DNA of 64,000 nt from Microcoleus sp. FACHB-61 (GCA_014695295.1 JACJNY010000051.1:1-64000); one strand, 5' to 3'. Counted from the first letter of the stretch, positions 41,202-50,225 are shown. Translations and numbers: made by a program. Notes: generated by a model not told the origin, from the letters alone.

Positions 41202-41926
41202 TGACCAATGTTTGAGAAACACTAAAAATTCTACCAGGAAGTCAGGAGCTTGAATCCACAAGTCTGAATAAAGAACTAAAATCCCCTCGCCCTAGTGAGC
41301 GGACAATTCTCATAAAAAAAGTTCGGTAAGTGGGAAACGAGCGAGACTTTAGTTTTGAGAGGAAAACGACCCGGCAATTTCAATCGCCTTGAATCCCCTT
41401 TCGGGGTTGGAGAGGTATGGTTGCCCCTCCGGTGAGGTATGGTTGCCTCAATCTCCCTTTCGGGGTAATGTTCGCTTTGCCAAAGTTATAAAGGCTTGTC
41501 ACGCTTACAGCACTGTTTCAGGGACTTTAAAACTGTTTAACTGTAAACAACAGAGCGGAAAACTAGCGTCGCATTCACCGGTGTTATGACCTAAATAACG
41601 TAGTCAGTTAAGACTTAGGCGGGTCAGTACAGCTTGCTCGATTTCTCTGGCAAGCGAGCGTGGCTTTAGCCCTGAGTTACTGACTTCCGACTACTCTGAT
41701 AGAACTTGTTTTGTCACTACTTTACTATTTTTGACGGCATATTGAAAAAATCAATGAAATAGTTTACATGACCGCAAGCACTTTAGTCCGGGAACCCCGG
41801 ATTCATCCGTGGAGCGAGAAAAAAGCTCCCCATCCTGATCGCAAGCCCCCGGATTTATCAGTGGGAACGCTTTCTTAAATAATCTAAAATCTCAAATCTC
41901 AAATCGATTGACTTTAGGAGTAAAAA
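41202..41926. other. Intergenic region with a duplicated segment and IS200/IS605-like palindromes
   Basis: About 725 bases. GAGGTATGGTTGCC occurs twice (41412-41425 and 41434-41447), flanked by two CCCTTTCGGGGT copies: a local duplication. At about 41796-41875, CCCCGGATTCATCCGTGG and CCCCCGGATTTATCAGTGGG are related palindromes resembling the end structures of IS200/IS605-type elements, but no tnpA or tnpB is present. 41881-41905 is a heptameric repeat before dacB. Confidence 0.5.
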
Positions 41927-43261
41927 ATGCTGGATTTATTTAGCTCAGGGATAATGTCTCTGTGGCTGGACATGGCTGGGGTAGGCACTGCCGCGCCTAA
42001 TGCTGCGTCAGTGCTGGCTTGGCGGGGAGGGATACCCGGGTTAGTGGTGGCCGAAGATTTGGCTTTTGGGAGGATAAATGCGGCAAATCCAGACTTGCCT
42101 GCCGAAGCGACGGTGCGGGAATATTTAAAAGATTTGAAAGACAAAAACCTGATTGATGGAAATCAGGGAATTTGGGTGCAAGCGGGAATGGTGCCGCTGA
42201 TAAGTCAGCAGGGGACAGTGCTGATGCCTGGGGCTTCGCTAACTAAGATTGCGACTTCTCTGGCGTCCCTGGAGACTTGGGGCGCGGATTATCAGTTTGA
42301 AACGCGCTTCCTAGCAACGGGGCCGATTAGCAATGGTGTATTGCAGGGAGATTTGGTGGTCAGCGGCGGGGGCGATCCGCTGTTTGTGTGGGAGGAGGCG
42401 ATCGCCGTGGGCAATGCTCTCAATCAAATGGGTATAGAGCGTGTGGCGGGGAATTTGGTGGTGACAGGCAATTTCCGCATGAATTACGAGTCCGATCCTT
42501 TGGTGGCGGGGGAGATACTGCGGCAAGCTCTTGAGGGGATCAGTTGGTCGCAGGATGTGGTGGCAATGTATTCTAAGATGGCTCCGGGAACTAGAAAGCC
42601 GCAAGTAACGGTGACCGGCAGCGTGATTGCGGAGAAATTTGTGAGCTCGGGGCGTTTGCTGCTGAAGCGCCGATCGCTCCCTTTAGCCGAAATTCTCAAG
42701 CAGATGAACGTCCACAGCGATAATGAAATGGCTCAGATGCTGGCCGACGATTTGGGCGGGGCAAACATAGTGCAGCAGCAAGCGACTTGGGCTGCGGGGG
42801 TGCCGGAGGAGGAACTTCAATTAGTTAACGGTTCGGGATTGGGAGTGGAAAATCGGATGTCTCCGAGGGCGGCTTGTGGGATGATGCAGGCGATCGCCCG
42901 CAACCTTCAGACTACTGGGCTGACGATTGCTGACTTGTTTCCGGTGTCCGGGCGCGATCGAGGAACTTTGGAACATCGGCACATTCCGCGATCGGCTGTG
43001 GTGAAAACTGGTAGTTTGAACACCGTGATTGCTTTGGCTGGAGCCATACCCACGCGCGATCGGGGTTTAGTGTGGTTTGCAATTATTAATCGCGGCACTG
43101 ATTGGGACTCTTTGAGAGAACAGCAAGATATATTTTTGCAAAAATTGGTGGCTCAGTGGGGAACTGCATTGACTTTGCCACTAGCTATTACACCGCACAT
43201 TGACGGCGCCAGACCTGCCTTGGGGGCAGCAAATCGCAGCGAGATTTTGCTGGGAGGTTAA
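41927..43261 (+). CDS. dacB: D-alanyl-D-alanine carboxypeptidase/endopeptidase (PBP4 family)
   Basis: 444 residues, an S13-family penicillin-binding protein that trims peptidoglycan peptides. Active-site motifs: SxxK in GASLTKIATS, SxN in HSDNEMAQ, KTG in VVKTGSLNT. The LVVSGGGDPLF and GSGLGVENRMSPRA segments are also typical. The N-terminus shows no strong signal peptide (MLDLFSSGIMSLWLDMAG); export may depend on this weakly hydrophobic stretch. A TTAGGAG ribosome site precedes the ATG. rpsP follows 81 bases downstream. Confidence 0.92.
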   Translation: MLDLFSSGIMSLWLDMAGVGTAAPNAASVLAWRGGIPGLVVAEDLAFGRINAANPDLPAEATVREYLKDLKDKNLIDGNQGIWVQAGMVPLISQQGTVLMPGASLTKIATSLASLETWGADYQFETRFLATGPISNGVLQGDLVVSGGGDPLFVWEEAIAVGNALNQMGIERVAGNLVVTGNFRMNYESDPLVAGEILRQALEGISWSQDVVAMYSKMAPGTRKPQVTVTGSVIAEKFVSSGRLLLKRRSLPLAEILKQMNVHSDNEMAQMLADDLGGANIVQQQATWAAGVPEEELQLVNGSGLGVENRMSPRAACGMMQAIARNLQTTGLTIADLFPVSGRDRGTLEHRHIPRSAVVKTGSLNTVIALAGAIPTRDRGLVWFAIINRGTDWDSLREQQDIFLQKLVAQWGTALTLPLAITPHIDGARPALGAANRSEILLGG

Positions 43262-43342
43262 GAAATAGGGGTTGAGTTGGGGTTCGCAGAAAGACGACCG
43301 ACATAATAGCTTAGAATTGAAACACGACTATTCTGCAAGAAG

Positions 43343-43627
43343 ATGATCAAACTGCGATTGAAGAGATACGGGAAAAAACGCGAGACAAGCTACCGGATTG
43401 TAGCGATGAACAGTTCTACCCGCCGCGACGGCCGTCCCCTAGAAGAGCTCGGCTATTACAACCCCAGAAATAATGAAACCAGGCTGGATGTTCCAGCGAT
43501 TGTCAAGCGCCTGCAAGAAGGCGCTCAGCCAACTGACACCGTGCGTGACATCCTGAGAAAAGCCCATGTATTTGAACAAGTCGGAGCCGGAGCCAACGTT
43601 GAATCCAGCACAGCAACAGTCAGCTAG
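43343..43627 (+). CDS. rpsP: 30S ribosomal protein S16
   Basis: 94 residues. Conserved start [20 protein letters not shown] and the [11 protein letters not shown] motif. Acts in assembly of the 30S body. It overlaps the start of khpA, consistent with translational coupling in an rpsP-khpA unit. Confidence 0.97.
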   Translation: MIKLRLKRYGKKRETSYRIVAMNSSTRRDGRPLEELGYYNPRNNETRLDVPAIVKRLQEGAQPTDTVRDILRKAHVFEQVGAGANVESSTATVS

Positions 43628-44102
43628 TCCCAACTACGCTGGACTGGTTAAGTTTTTAATTGGGCCTTTTTTAGAGACCCCAGCCTCTTTGCGGGTTGAT
43701 TGCGAACTGCACCCGCGCCAATCGCGGGTCTGGGTTAGGCTCGCTTTTGAAGATCCCGACAAAGGCCGGGTTTACGGTAGGGGCGGACGCAATATTCAGG
43801 CAATTAGAACTACGCTCGAAGCGGTGGCGCAGACGGCGGGTCAGTCGCTCTACTTAGATATATACGATGGCGAAGCGGGCGATCGTGGCTCCTCGCCGCC
43901 CAGGGGCGATCGCGACCGCCCGGATCGCGACCGCCCGGATCGCGACCGCCCGGATCGCGGTTCGCGCGAGCCGCGAGGCGACTTCCGACCCAGGACGCCG
44001 CCTCCGTCGCCGAGTCCCTTAGCTAGCAGAACTCCGAGAGAACAACCTCGCCGTACTAACACACCTACGTTTAGAACGAGCAGAAATACTCCCGGTTATT
44101 AA
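43599..44102 (+). CDS. khpA: KH-domain RNA-binding protein KhpA with disordered tail
   Basis: About 167 residues if the TTG at 43599 is used ([19 protein letters not shown]); an upstream in-frame ATG at 43566 lies within rpsP. The KH domain (about 10-90) contains the GxxG loop as [11 protein letters not shown]. KhpA proteins bind RNA and, with KhpB, affect cell size and translation. The tail (about 95-167) is unusual: tandem DRDRP repeats from a 15-bp DNA repeat, then a Pro/Arg/Ser/Thr-rich disordered region. It follows rpsP with a 29-base overlap. Confidence 0.88.
   Translation: MNPAQQQSASPNYAGLVKFLIGPFLETPASLRVDCELHPRQSRVWVRLAFEDPDKGRVYGRGGRNIQAIRTTLEAVAQTAGQSLYLDIYDGEAGDRGSSPPRGDRDRPDRDRPDRDRPDRGSREPRGDFRPRTPPPSPSPLASRTPREQPRRTNTPTFRTSRNTPGY
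43908..43960. repeat. 15-bp tandem repeat inside khpA
   Basis: GATCGCGACCGCCCG is repeated exactly three times from 43908 to 43952, then partially. The unit is built on the HIP1-like CGATCGCG core, and in frame it encodes DRDRP, giving a basic-acidic tail. Confidence 0.92.
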
Positions 44103-44480
44103 CTGCACAGCCAAAAAACAATTTTAGATTTTAGATTGCCTGTTGTAGACTTTGTATTACAAGCCCCGCTTGATTTGAGATTGCCGGTTTTGCGATCGGA
44201 CACAAATGTAAAATTTTAAATCTCAAATGTCAGCGGGATGAGGTAAATCTAAAATCTAAAATCTAAAATCTAAAATCTAAAATCTAAAGTTGCCTGACTT
44301 GATTGAAAGGAGATTTGATTTGTATCTCAAGCACCAAACTCATTTGGCAGCTAAATCTAAAAGACGCCTTAGATACTAGGTAAAACCTAGTAAGTGGCGT
44401 TTTTTTGTCCGCAAAAAGTGACTGATTTAACTGTTAATTGTTAACTTTTAATTGCTTATTTGGAGGGAGCTTATGTTGGC
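44103..44480. other. khpA-phoH spacer with heptamer array, tiny frame and terminator-like hairpin
   Basis: 44245-44288 holds about six AATCTAA heptamers. At 44307 AGGAG precedes a TTG-started frame of about 19 codons (MYLKHQTHLAAK..., ending TAG) that runs into a hairpin, ACTAGGT-AAA-ACCTAGT within imperfect ACGCC/GGCGT arms, followed by seven T. This looks like a terminator or a leader-peptide attenuator for phoH; coding by the small frame is unproven. Confidence 0.45.
44362..44408 (+). terminator. Terminator-like hairpin upstream of phoH
   Basis: Imperfect stem of GACGCC...ACTAGGT with ACCTAGT...GGCGT, loop AAA, then TTTTTTT. Ends khpA transcription, or acts as an attenuator before phoH. 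Confidence 0.7.
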
Positions 44481-45434
44481 ATGACTGAAAAACTAACAAT
44501 AGAGTTGCCGAGCACTCAAAGCGCAATGTCGCTCTCGGGCCATCAAGAAGAAAACCTGAAAATTATCTCTAAGCAAACCGGCGCTAGCCTGGTAATGCGA
44601 GGGCAAGAGCTGCTGATTTCCGGCACAAAAAGTCAAGTAGAATTGTGTCATAAATTAGTGCGATCGCTCTCCGACTATTGGAAATCGGGCAAAAATATTA
44701 CCGGAGTTGAAATCCAGACTGCGCGCCAAGCTTTGGATAGCAACCGCCAAGGCGATTTACAAGACTTGCAGCGAGACGTTCTCGCCAGAACCCGCCGCGG
44801 CGAAGAAATTAGAGCCAAAACCTTCAAACAGCGGCAATACGTCCAAGCAGTACGCACCCACGACCTGACATTTTGCATTGGCCCCGCTGGTACTGGCAAA
44901 ACATTTCTAGCAGCTATTTTCGCCGTGCAGGCGCTGTTGAGCAAACAGTACGAACGGCTGATTTTAACAAGGCCAGCCGTGGAAGCTGGCGAAAAATTAG
45001 GGTTTTTGCCGGGAGATTTGCAGCAAAAAGTCGATCCATATTTACGGCCGCTTTACGACGCCCTGCAAGAAATGATCGACCCTGAAAAAATGGCCGATTT
45101 AATGGAAAGAGGCTTGATCGAAGTAGCTCCTTTAGCTTATATGCGGGGGCGAACTCTCAGCAATGCTTTCGTAATTTTGGACGAAGCTCAAAATACGACG
45201 CCAGCTCAAATGAAAATGGTGTTGACTCGTCTGGGCTTTCGATCGAAAATGGTAGTGACAGGGGATATCACTCAAACAGATTTGCCGCCAAACCAACAGT
45301 CGGGATTGTCAGTCGCCCAAAACATTCTGCGCAACGTTGAGGGCATTGCTTTTTGCGAATTTTCTCAGGCGGATGTGGTGCGACACCCGCTAGTGCAGCG
45401 AATTGTCGCTGCTTACGAACTGCACGAAACATGA
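44481..45434 (+). CDS. phoH: PhoH-family ATPase
   Basis: About 317 residues from ATG at 44481 (a TTG at 44460 is in frame; GGAGGG lies between the two). An N-terminal KH-like region (about 10-90) is followed by the PhoH ATPase: Walker A GPAGTGKT, the LTRPAVEAGEKLGFLPGD motif, Walker B FVILDEAQN and sensor VVTGDITQTDLP. PhoH/PhoL proteins are cytoplasmic ATPases linked to RNA metabolism and stress. The rpsP-khpA-phoH order fits an RNA/translation cluster. Confidence 0.93.
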   Translation: MTEKLTIELPSTQSAMSLSGHQEENLKIISKQTGASLVMRGQELLISGTKSQVELCHKLVRSLSDYWKSGKNITGVEIQTARQALDSNRQGDLQDLQRDVLARTRRGEEIRAKTFKQRQYVQAVRTHDLTFCIGPAGTGKTFLAAIFAVQALLSKQYERLILTRPAVEAGEKLGFLPGDLQQKVDPYLRPLYDALQEMIDPEKMADLMERGLIEVAPLAYMRGRTLSNAFVILDEAQNTTPAQMKMVLTRLGFRSKMVVTGDITQTDLPPNQQSGLSVAQNILRNVEGIAFCEFSQADVVRHPLVQRIVAAYELHET

Positions 45435-45559
45435 AGGAAGAGGGAAGAAGGAAGAAGGAAGGCTTTAGTTATTTAGGAGAGAAGGAAGAAGGAAAAATTA
45501 TCTTTTTTTATCTAATTCCTTTTCCTACTTCCTAACTCCCATTTGCTTCTTATCGATTT

Positions 45560-45591
45560 AATCCAAAATCCAAAATCCAAAATCCAAAATT
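45560..45591. repeat. Heptameric repeat immediately before the 45595 gene
   Basis: Four or five CCAAAAT units end 3 bases before the ATG. No Shine-Dalgarno motif is present in the leader. Confidence 0.8.
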
Positions 45592-45594
45592 GAT

Positions 45595-46002
45595 ATGACT
45601 GCGACTCTGAAAGAATTCTTGGAAGCTTGCGAACAATTGGGAACGCTGCGTTTAATCGTGACTAGCAGCGCGGCTGTGCTGGAAGTGCGCGGTTCAATTC
45701 ACAAGCTGTTTTATGCGGAGTTGCCGAAGGGTAAATATGCCAATATGCACGCCGAAATATTTGAGTTTCACCTAAATATGGACAAAATCAAACAGGTGAA
45801 GTTTGAAACGGGCGAAGCGAAAAGAGGCAATTTTACTACTTATGCAATCCGTTTTTTGGACGAAGAAAATGAGGCTGCTTTGAGCGCGTTTTTGCAGTGG
45901 GGAAAACCGGGGGAATACGGACCGGGACAGGTGGAAAATTGGCACGAGTTGAAGGAAAAATACGGGGAGGTTTGGGAACCCGCACCTGTTGAACTGCTGT
46001 AG
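45595..46002 (+). CDS. Conserved ChuX/HutX-like small protein
   Basis: 135 residues, cytoplasmic. The pattern TAYAIRFLDE...FLQWGKPGEY...W..L..KYG is reminiscent of the ChuX/HutX heme-handling fold, and the MHAEIFEFHLNMDKIKQVKFE segment is well ordered. The likeness is by eye only, so the function is tentative. The start is preceded by heptameric repeats, with no ribosome site. Confidence 0.6.
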   Translation: MTATLKEFLEACEQLGTLRLIVTSSAAVLEVRGSIHKLFYAELPKGKYANMHAEIFEFHLNMDKIKQVKFETGEAKRGNFTTYAIRFLDEENEAALSAFLQWGKPGEYGPGQVENWHELKEKYGEVWEPAPVELL

Positions 46003-46155
46003 GGTGCGCCGCACCTTGTCCGTATATAAGCTGTAGGATGCGCCATATAAGCACCGATTGAGACGATTTAAAGCTAATAGGATTGCTGTAGGGTGCGCCG
46101 CACATTACGGTATATCTGGCGTGTCAAACCGAATGGTTGCGTAATTCTGGAATCA
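46003..46155. repeat. Dispersed GTAGGGTGCGCC repeats
   Basis: GTAGGGTGCGCCGCAC occurs at 46001 and 46089, and GTAGGATGCGCCATATAAGC in between. Related copies are at 31036 and 53736. It is a common cyanobacterial intergenic repeat; no gene is seen here. Confidence 0.7.
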
Positions 46156-46950
46156 ATGAAAGTAATTTGGAGTTTTTGTTTGGTTTTGCTGGTGTTGTTG
46201 TGGGGTGGCGGTGCGAGGGCGGGGGTTTTGGGCGATCGCATATCAAGTTTTCCCAATTTGGAAAGCAAGCCTCTTATCGCTGTAGCTAAGGGAGATTTGG
46301 TGTATCCAGACTGGATGGGCGGCAATTGGAATGTTGCGAGCACTTTGGTCGATTTAGCCGCTCCTTTAGCGCCAAATATTGTCACGCCCGGGTTTGAAAG
46401 CAATCGCCAGTATTTGCAGCAGCCGGTATTATTTAAAGTGCGATTTCAACCGGAAAAAAATATTGGTTTTATTTATAATAATACATCTAAAAAAGCTACA
46501 AAGATTGTAGCCGATCGCACTTTTAACGGTTTGAATATTGCCAAGGCTTATTTAGGCGATGGTGGCGTACTTTCGGTGAAAGTCGATCCGACCAATCCCA
46601 ACCGCCAAATTACAGTTTTGAAAGGCGAACGCCAACTAATTTCGATTGTTACCAGTCGGGGGACTGAGACGCCGAATCCTCGCGAGTTTGTGTCTACAGA
46701 GATTTCTCAGCAGGTGTTTCGGGGAGAGTCTGATATTTATTTAAACGAGGTGGAAACAACAACGGCTTATCGAGTGGTTCCAGGCGGAAAAAATGGCGAT
46801 TCTGCGAGTAAAAGAATTGAAGCCGATCAGGTGACAGCGATTTATTTGTCGCCGCAAGACCCCGATTATTTTGCTGCTGGGGGGCATCCTGTGGCTTTGT
46901 ACCGCTATCGGTTGGAGTTGTTACCGAGAGAATCAGCTAATTTATTGTGA
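46156..46950 (+). CDS. Conserved exported protein (DUF6816-like)
   Basis: About 264 residues from ATG at 46156 (an upstream start at 46093 lies inside the dispersed repeat). Signal-peptide-like N-terminus: KVIWSFCLVLLVLLWGGGARAG. The mature part (FPNLESKPLIAVAKGDLVYP, DWMGGNWNV) resembles cyanobacterial/plastid lumenal proteins that I recall as DUF6816; the family name is from memory. No catalytic motif is recognised. The next gene begins 3 bases after its stop. Confidence 0.6.
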   Translation: MKVIWSFCLVLLVLLWGGGARAGVLGDRISSFPNLESKPLIAVAKGDLVYPDWMGGNWNVASTLVDLAAPLAPNIVTPGFESNRQYLQQPVLFKVRFQPEKNIGFIYNNTSKKATKIVADRTFNGLNIAKAYLGDGGVLSVKVDPTNPNRQITVLKGERQLISIVTSRGTETPNPREFVSTEISQQVFRGESDIYLNEVETTTAYRVVPGGKNGDSASKRIEADQVTAIYLSPQDPDYFAAGGHPVALYRYRLELLPRESANLL

Positions 46951-46953
46951 ATT

Positions 46954-47280
46954 ATGGCAACTCTAGCGGGGCGAAGGGCATGGGAACGAATAATACAAGC
47001 TATCTCAACTGGCATTAATCCAAAAGCCAGCGACTTTCAAATGTGGGCTGAGTCACAACAGGGCTGGCATCCTACTCAAACACCTAATGGCCCGTTAAAA
47101 TATATTGATAAAAACGGACTAACTAGGTTAACGCTCAAACAGGGAACTCCAAGAACTCCCGGCAGCAACCACCCTCATGTAGAGCTAAAAAATGCTAAAG
47201 GCAGTAGAATCGATCTACAAGGAAAGCTCGTTAACAGAAAAAGTCCAGCTAATCATACTCCTATTGATTGGGACATTTAA
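46954..47280 (+). CDS. Orphan polymorphic-toxin C-terminal-type protein
   Basis: 108 residues. The C-terminal half has the compact form of a nuclease-type toxin tip (YIDKNGLTRLTLKQGTPRTP, then NHPHVELKNAKGSRIDLQG, ending NHTPIDWDI), with conserved-looking Lys, Arg, His and Asp. The N-terminal part (GRRAWERIIQAISTG) is helical. No secretion or delivery domain is attached. The next gene follows by 2 bases, the expected place for an immunity gene. I cannot name the toxin family with certainty. Confidence 0.5.
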   Translation: MATLAGRRAWERIIQAISTGINPKASDFQMWAESQQGWHPTQTPNGPLKYIDKNGLTRLTLKQGTPRTPGSNHPHVELKNAKGSRIDLQGKLVNRKSPANHTPIDWDI

Positions 47281-47282
47281 CA

Positions 47283-48119
47283 ATGGAACGCTTAAACTAC
47301 TGGCTGTTTCCGGGATTTGAAAATATTTATCTAGAGGATAGCTATGTACTTAGCATTAATGCTAAAACATCTATACAAATCCTCTTGGAAGCTGTCCTCA
47401 CTGAAAATCACTCTCTCTACACTCAGCCCTTACCAGGGGAACAGTATTGTTATCGGCGGATGACCGTCAATTTTCCCCACCCTCAAACCTACGATTTGGT
47501 TCTGAACAACATCAGCCCAATTGCAGATCCAGATGGTGGCGTTGATTACGGGAACATAGACGAATTTTTTAGGGCGGATGACAAATACTATTTAAGAGGG
47601 GAATGGGGAGAACTTACTATAGTTTCCGATCCACCCATACTTTTGGATGAAAACTATTTAATTGTCAGAAACGGCGAGAATTTTATTCAAATTAATAAGG
47701 ATAAAATCAGTCTTTGTGAATGGAAAAGGGAAAGGGAAGGAGTAATCAGCTTAGTTTACGAAAACGATTTTGGAAGTGATTTATGTGTTCAAATTGAGGC
47801 AGAGCAAGATCCCGAAGGCTTTGAAGCAGCTTTGGGGTATATGAACGAACTTGACACAGGTCATACAACTGATATTACAGGAGGAGGCGAACTGACATTT
47901 GACAAAATCAAGCAGTTTTATGCCCATAATTTTAATCAGGAAAATGTGCAAGCATTTTCTGTTGACAAAATCAAGCAGTTTTATGCCCATAATTTTAATC
48001 AGGAAAATGTGCAAGCATTTTCTGTTAAGTTTCCTAGCTCAGCGGGCCATAAATATTCGATTTCGGCAATTACTTCCGACAATAAATTAGTGCAGGCTTT
48101 TGCATCTAGCCTAGAATAA
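47283..48119 (+). CDS. Putative immunity protein with internal tandem duplication
   Basis: About 278 residues from ATG at 47283 (MERLNYWLFPGFE), 2 bases after the toxin-like gene. Acidic, no signal peptide; beta-rich N-terminal domain (WLFPGFENIYLEDSYVL...YDLVLNNISP), then a second part. A 63-bp exact tandem duplication (47901-47963 and 47964-48026) repeats the 21-residue segment DKIKQFYAHNFNQENVQAFS+V in frame. The immunity role is inferred from position and acidity. Confidence 0.5.
   Translation: MERLNYWLFPGFENIYLEDSYVLSINAKTSIQILLEAVLTENHSLYTQPLPGEQYCYRRMTVNFPHPQTYDLVLNNISPIADPDGGVDYGNIDEFFRADDKYYLRGEWGELTIVSDPPILLDENYLIVRNGENFIQINKDKISLCEWKREREGVISLVYENDFGSDLCVQIEAEQDPEGFEAALGYMNELDTGHTTDITGGGELTFDKIKQFYAHNFNQENVQAFSVDKIKQFYAHNFNQENVQAFSVKFPSSAGHKYSISAITSDNKLVQAFASSLE
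47901..48026. repeat. Exact 63-bp tandem duplication
   Basis: Two identical 63-base copies, 47901-47963 and 47964-48026, in frame within the putative immunity gene. No differences were seen, so the event is recent, or the assembly has duplicated the segment. Confidence 0.97.
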
Positions 48120-48178
48120 TTTAAAATTTGGATCTACTGCTAATCGTCGATCGCCAAATATAAAATTATTCTAAAAAT

Positions 48179-48210
48179 TAAAGGGTGAAAAATTAATTTT
48201 TCACCCTTTA
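48179..48210. terminator. Bidirectional terminator, 16-bp palindrome
   Basis: Perfect palindrome TAAAGGGTGAAAAATT/AATTTTTCACCCTTTA between the convergent immunity-like gene and fabF. AT-rich ends provide T runs in both directions. Confidence 0.85.
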
Positions 48211-48240
48211 ACTCTAGAATTTCGACTTTCAAATTGCCCG

Positions 48241-49494
48241 TTACTGAACAAACTTCTTGAATGCCAGAGTCACGTTGTGGCCGCCAAATCCAAAAGAATT
48301 CGACAGCGCCACATCAACTTTTAGATCGCGGCTTGTATGAGGAACATAGTCCAAATCGCACTCAGGATCGGGATTTTCCAGATTAATTGTCGGCGGGATT
48401 TTGTCATTGGCGATCGACATTACCGTCGCCACCGCCTCAATTCCCCCAGAACCGCCCAAAAGATGGCCGGTCATTGACTTGGTAGAACTAATTGCTACTT
48501 TGTAAGCGTGGTCTCCCAAAGTCTGCTTAATCGCTTTTGTTTCAGTAGAATCGTTGGGAAGCGTGCTCGTGCCGTGAGCGTTGATATAGCTCACTTGATC
48601 CGGCGTCAAACCCGCATCCTTGAGCGCTAAAGCCATCGCCCGCGACGCACCGTTCCCGCCCGGTACTGGAGAAGTCATGTGATACGCATCGCAAGTTAAA
48701 CCGTAGCCGACGATTTCTGCGTAAATCTTCGCGCCACGCGCCAGAGCGTATTCCATTTCTTCTAGAATCAGAATGCCAGCACCTTCGCCGACGACAAAAC
48801 CATCACGATCGCGATCGAACGGACGAGAAGCATGAGTCGGGTCATCGTTGCGAGTCGAAAGCGCTCTCGCCGCAGCAAAACCCGCCACGCACAAAGGTGT
48901 CACCGCAGCTTCCGTACCGCCACAAATCATAGCTTGCGCGTAACCTCCCTGAACTAGGCGAAACGCATCGCCCACGGCATTCGACCCGGCAGCGCAGGCC
49001 GTCACGGGGCAGGAGTTCGGTCCTTTAGCCCCCGTGTGAATCGCCGTCAGGCCCGCGGCCATATTCGCAATCATCATGGGAATCATAAACGGGCTGCATC
49101 GATCGGGGCCGCGAGTCAGATAGATCTCTTGCTGGTCTTCTAAAACCTTCAGGCCGCCAATGCCAGTGCCAAGAATGACACCCACCTGTTCTGCGTTCAG
49201 GTCGTTAATCTCAAACTTCGCATCAGCAACAGCTTGTTTGCTTGCTGACACCCCAAATTGAGCAAAGCGATCCATCCGCTTTGCTTCCTTGCGCTCTAAA
49301 TAGTCGTGTGGGTCGAAACCCTTCACCTCTGCGGCAAAGCGGCAGTCGTGCCGCGACGGGTCGAATAACGTGATCGGGCCTATACCATTCTTCCCGGCAA
49401 GCAACCCGTCCCAATACTCGGACAAGGTATTGCCGATCGGTGTAATCGCGCCGAGACCCGTAATAACAACGCGCTTACGCTCTAAATTTGTCAT
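48241..49494 (-). CDS. fabF: 3-oxoacyl-ACP synthase II
   Basis: Elongates acyl-ACP with malonyl-ACP. 417 residues. Catalytic Cys in TACAAGSNAVGDA, His in NAHGTSTLPNDSTE and KSMTGHLLGGSG. It lies 96 bases downstream of acpP on the same strand. Confidence 0.97.
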   Translation of the reverse strand: MTNLERKRVVITGLGAITPIGNTLSEYWDGLLAGKNGIGPITLFDPSRHDCRFAAEVKGFDPHDYLERKEAKRMDRFAQFGVSASKQAVADAKFEINDLNAEQVGVILGTGIGGLKVLEDQQEIYLTRGPDRCSPFMIPMMIANMAAGLTAIHTGAKGPNSCPVTACAAGSNAVGDAFRLVQGGYAQAMICGGTEAAVTPLCVAGFAAARALSTRNDDPTHASRPFDRDRDGFVVGEGAGILILEEMEYALARGAKIYAEIVGYGLTCDAYHMTSPVPGGNGASRAMALALKDAGLTPDQVSYINAHGTSTLPNDSTETKAIKQTLGDHAYKVAISSTKSMTGHLLGGSGGIEAVATVMSIANDKIPPTINLENPDPECDLDYVPHTSRDLKVDVALSNSFGFGGHNVTLAFKKFVQ

Positions 49495-49590
49495 GATTTC
49501 AGTTTCAAAAAATTAAACACCCAGAACGCAGAACAAAAGAGGAGTTTCCAGTTTTTAACTTCTCTCCTCTTATGGGAAAAGACAGGTATT

Positions 49591-49845
49591 TTATGCTTTT
49601 GGAGCTGCAAGTTTGCTGCTGATGAAATCTACAGAAGCTTGAACAGTAGTAATTCCTTCGGCTGCTTCGTCGGGAATTTCAATATCAAACTCTTCTTCCA
49701 AGGCCATGACCAGCTCTACTGTATCTAAGGAATCTGCTCCTAAATCGTTAGCAAAGTTGGCTTCGGGCTTGACTTCGCTTGGATCGACTTCCAATTGATC
49801 AGCCACAATTTTCTTGACTCTAGCAAAAATGTCGTCTTGGCTCAT
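49591..49845 (-). CDS. acpP: Acyl carrier protein
   Basis: 84 residues; carries growing acyl chains on phosphopantetheine. The attachment Ser is in [12 protein letters not shown]; acidic helix [11 protein letters not shown] is typical. Upstream of fabF on the same strand. Confidence 0.97.
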   Translation of the reverse strand: MSQDDIFARVKKIVADQLEVDPSEVKPEANFANDLGADSLDTVELVMALEEEFDIEIPDEAAEGITTVQASVDFISSKLAAPKA

Positions 49846-50225
49846 AACATCGTGTCCTCATTGGTTGCTGCGTATCTAATCTTATCCGAAAGGGGGATCG
49901 GCAAGAGAAAGGCTGGCCGCTTTTCTAAGTGACACGGGCCAGCGACAATTGGGACACGGACGATCGCAGCAACCCTACGACTAAGGAAAAAACCCATAGC
50001 CCACAATCAATCATCTCGTTTAGCAACCTGATACCGTTGAGGAACCGGGTTTTTGGTCGAGGGTGCCTCAGTCATCAACTCAAAATCTTTGAGAAAAGCT
50101 GACAATTGGCTCCTAGCTAGGGGGTTATACGTTAATTATAAAGAGGGAAAACTAAGCAGGAAGCCTCCCGACTTCGATCGCTCTAGTTTCTTTTCCCGAA
50201 CCTTGTGTCCCCAGCAGAAACGACT
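49846..50225. other. Intergenic region between acpP and HdrB-like gene
   Basis: About 380 bases. Promoters of both divergent genes are expected here; no gene or clear structured element is recognised. Confidence 0.4.

Noticed and set aside
41395-41470. Duplicated GAGGTATGGTTGCC segments considered as a CRISPR-like array
   Set aside because: Only two short copies with 8 bases between them and no regular spacers; it is a simple local duplication.
43850-44062. Minus-strand open frame over the khpA repeat
   Set aside because: Arises from the GC-rich 15-bp repeat; the plus-strand KH domain is clearly the real gene.
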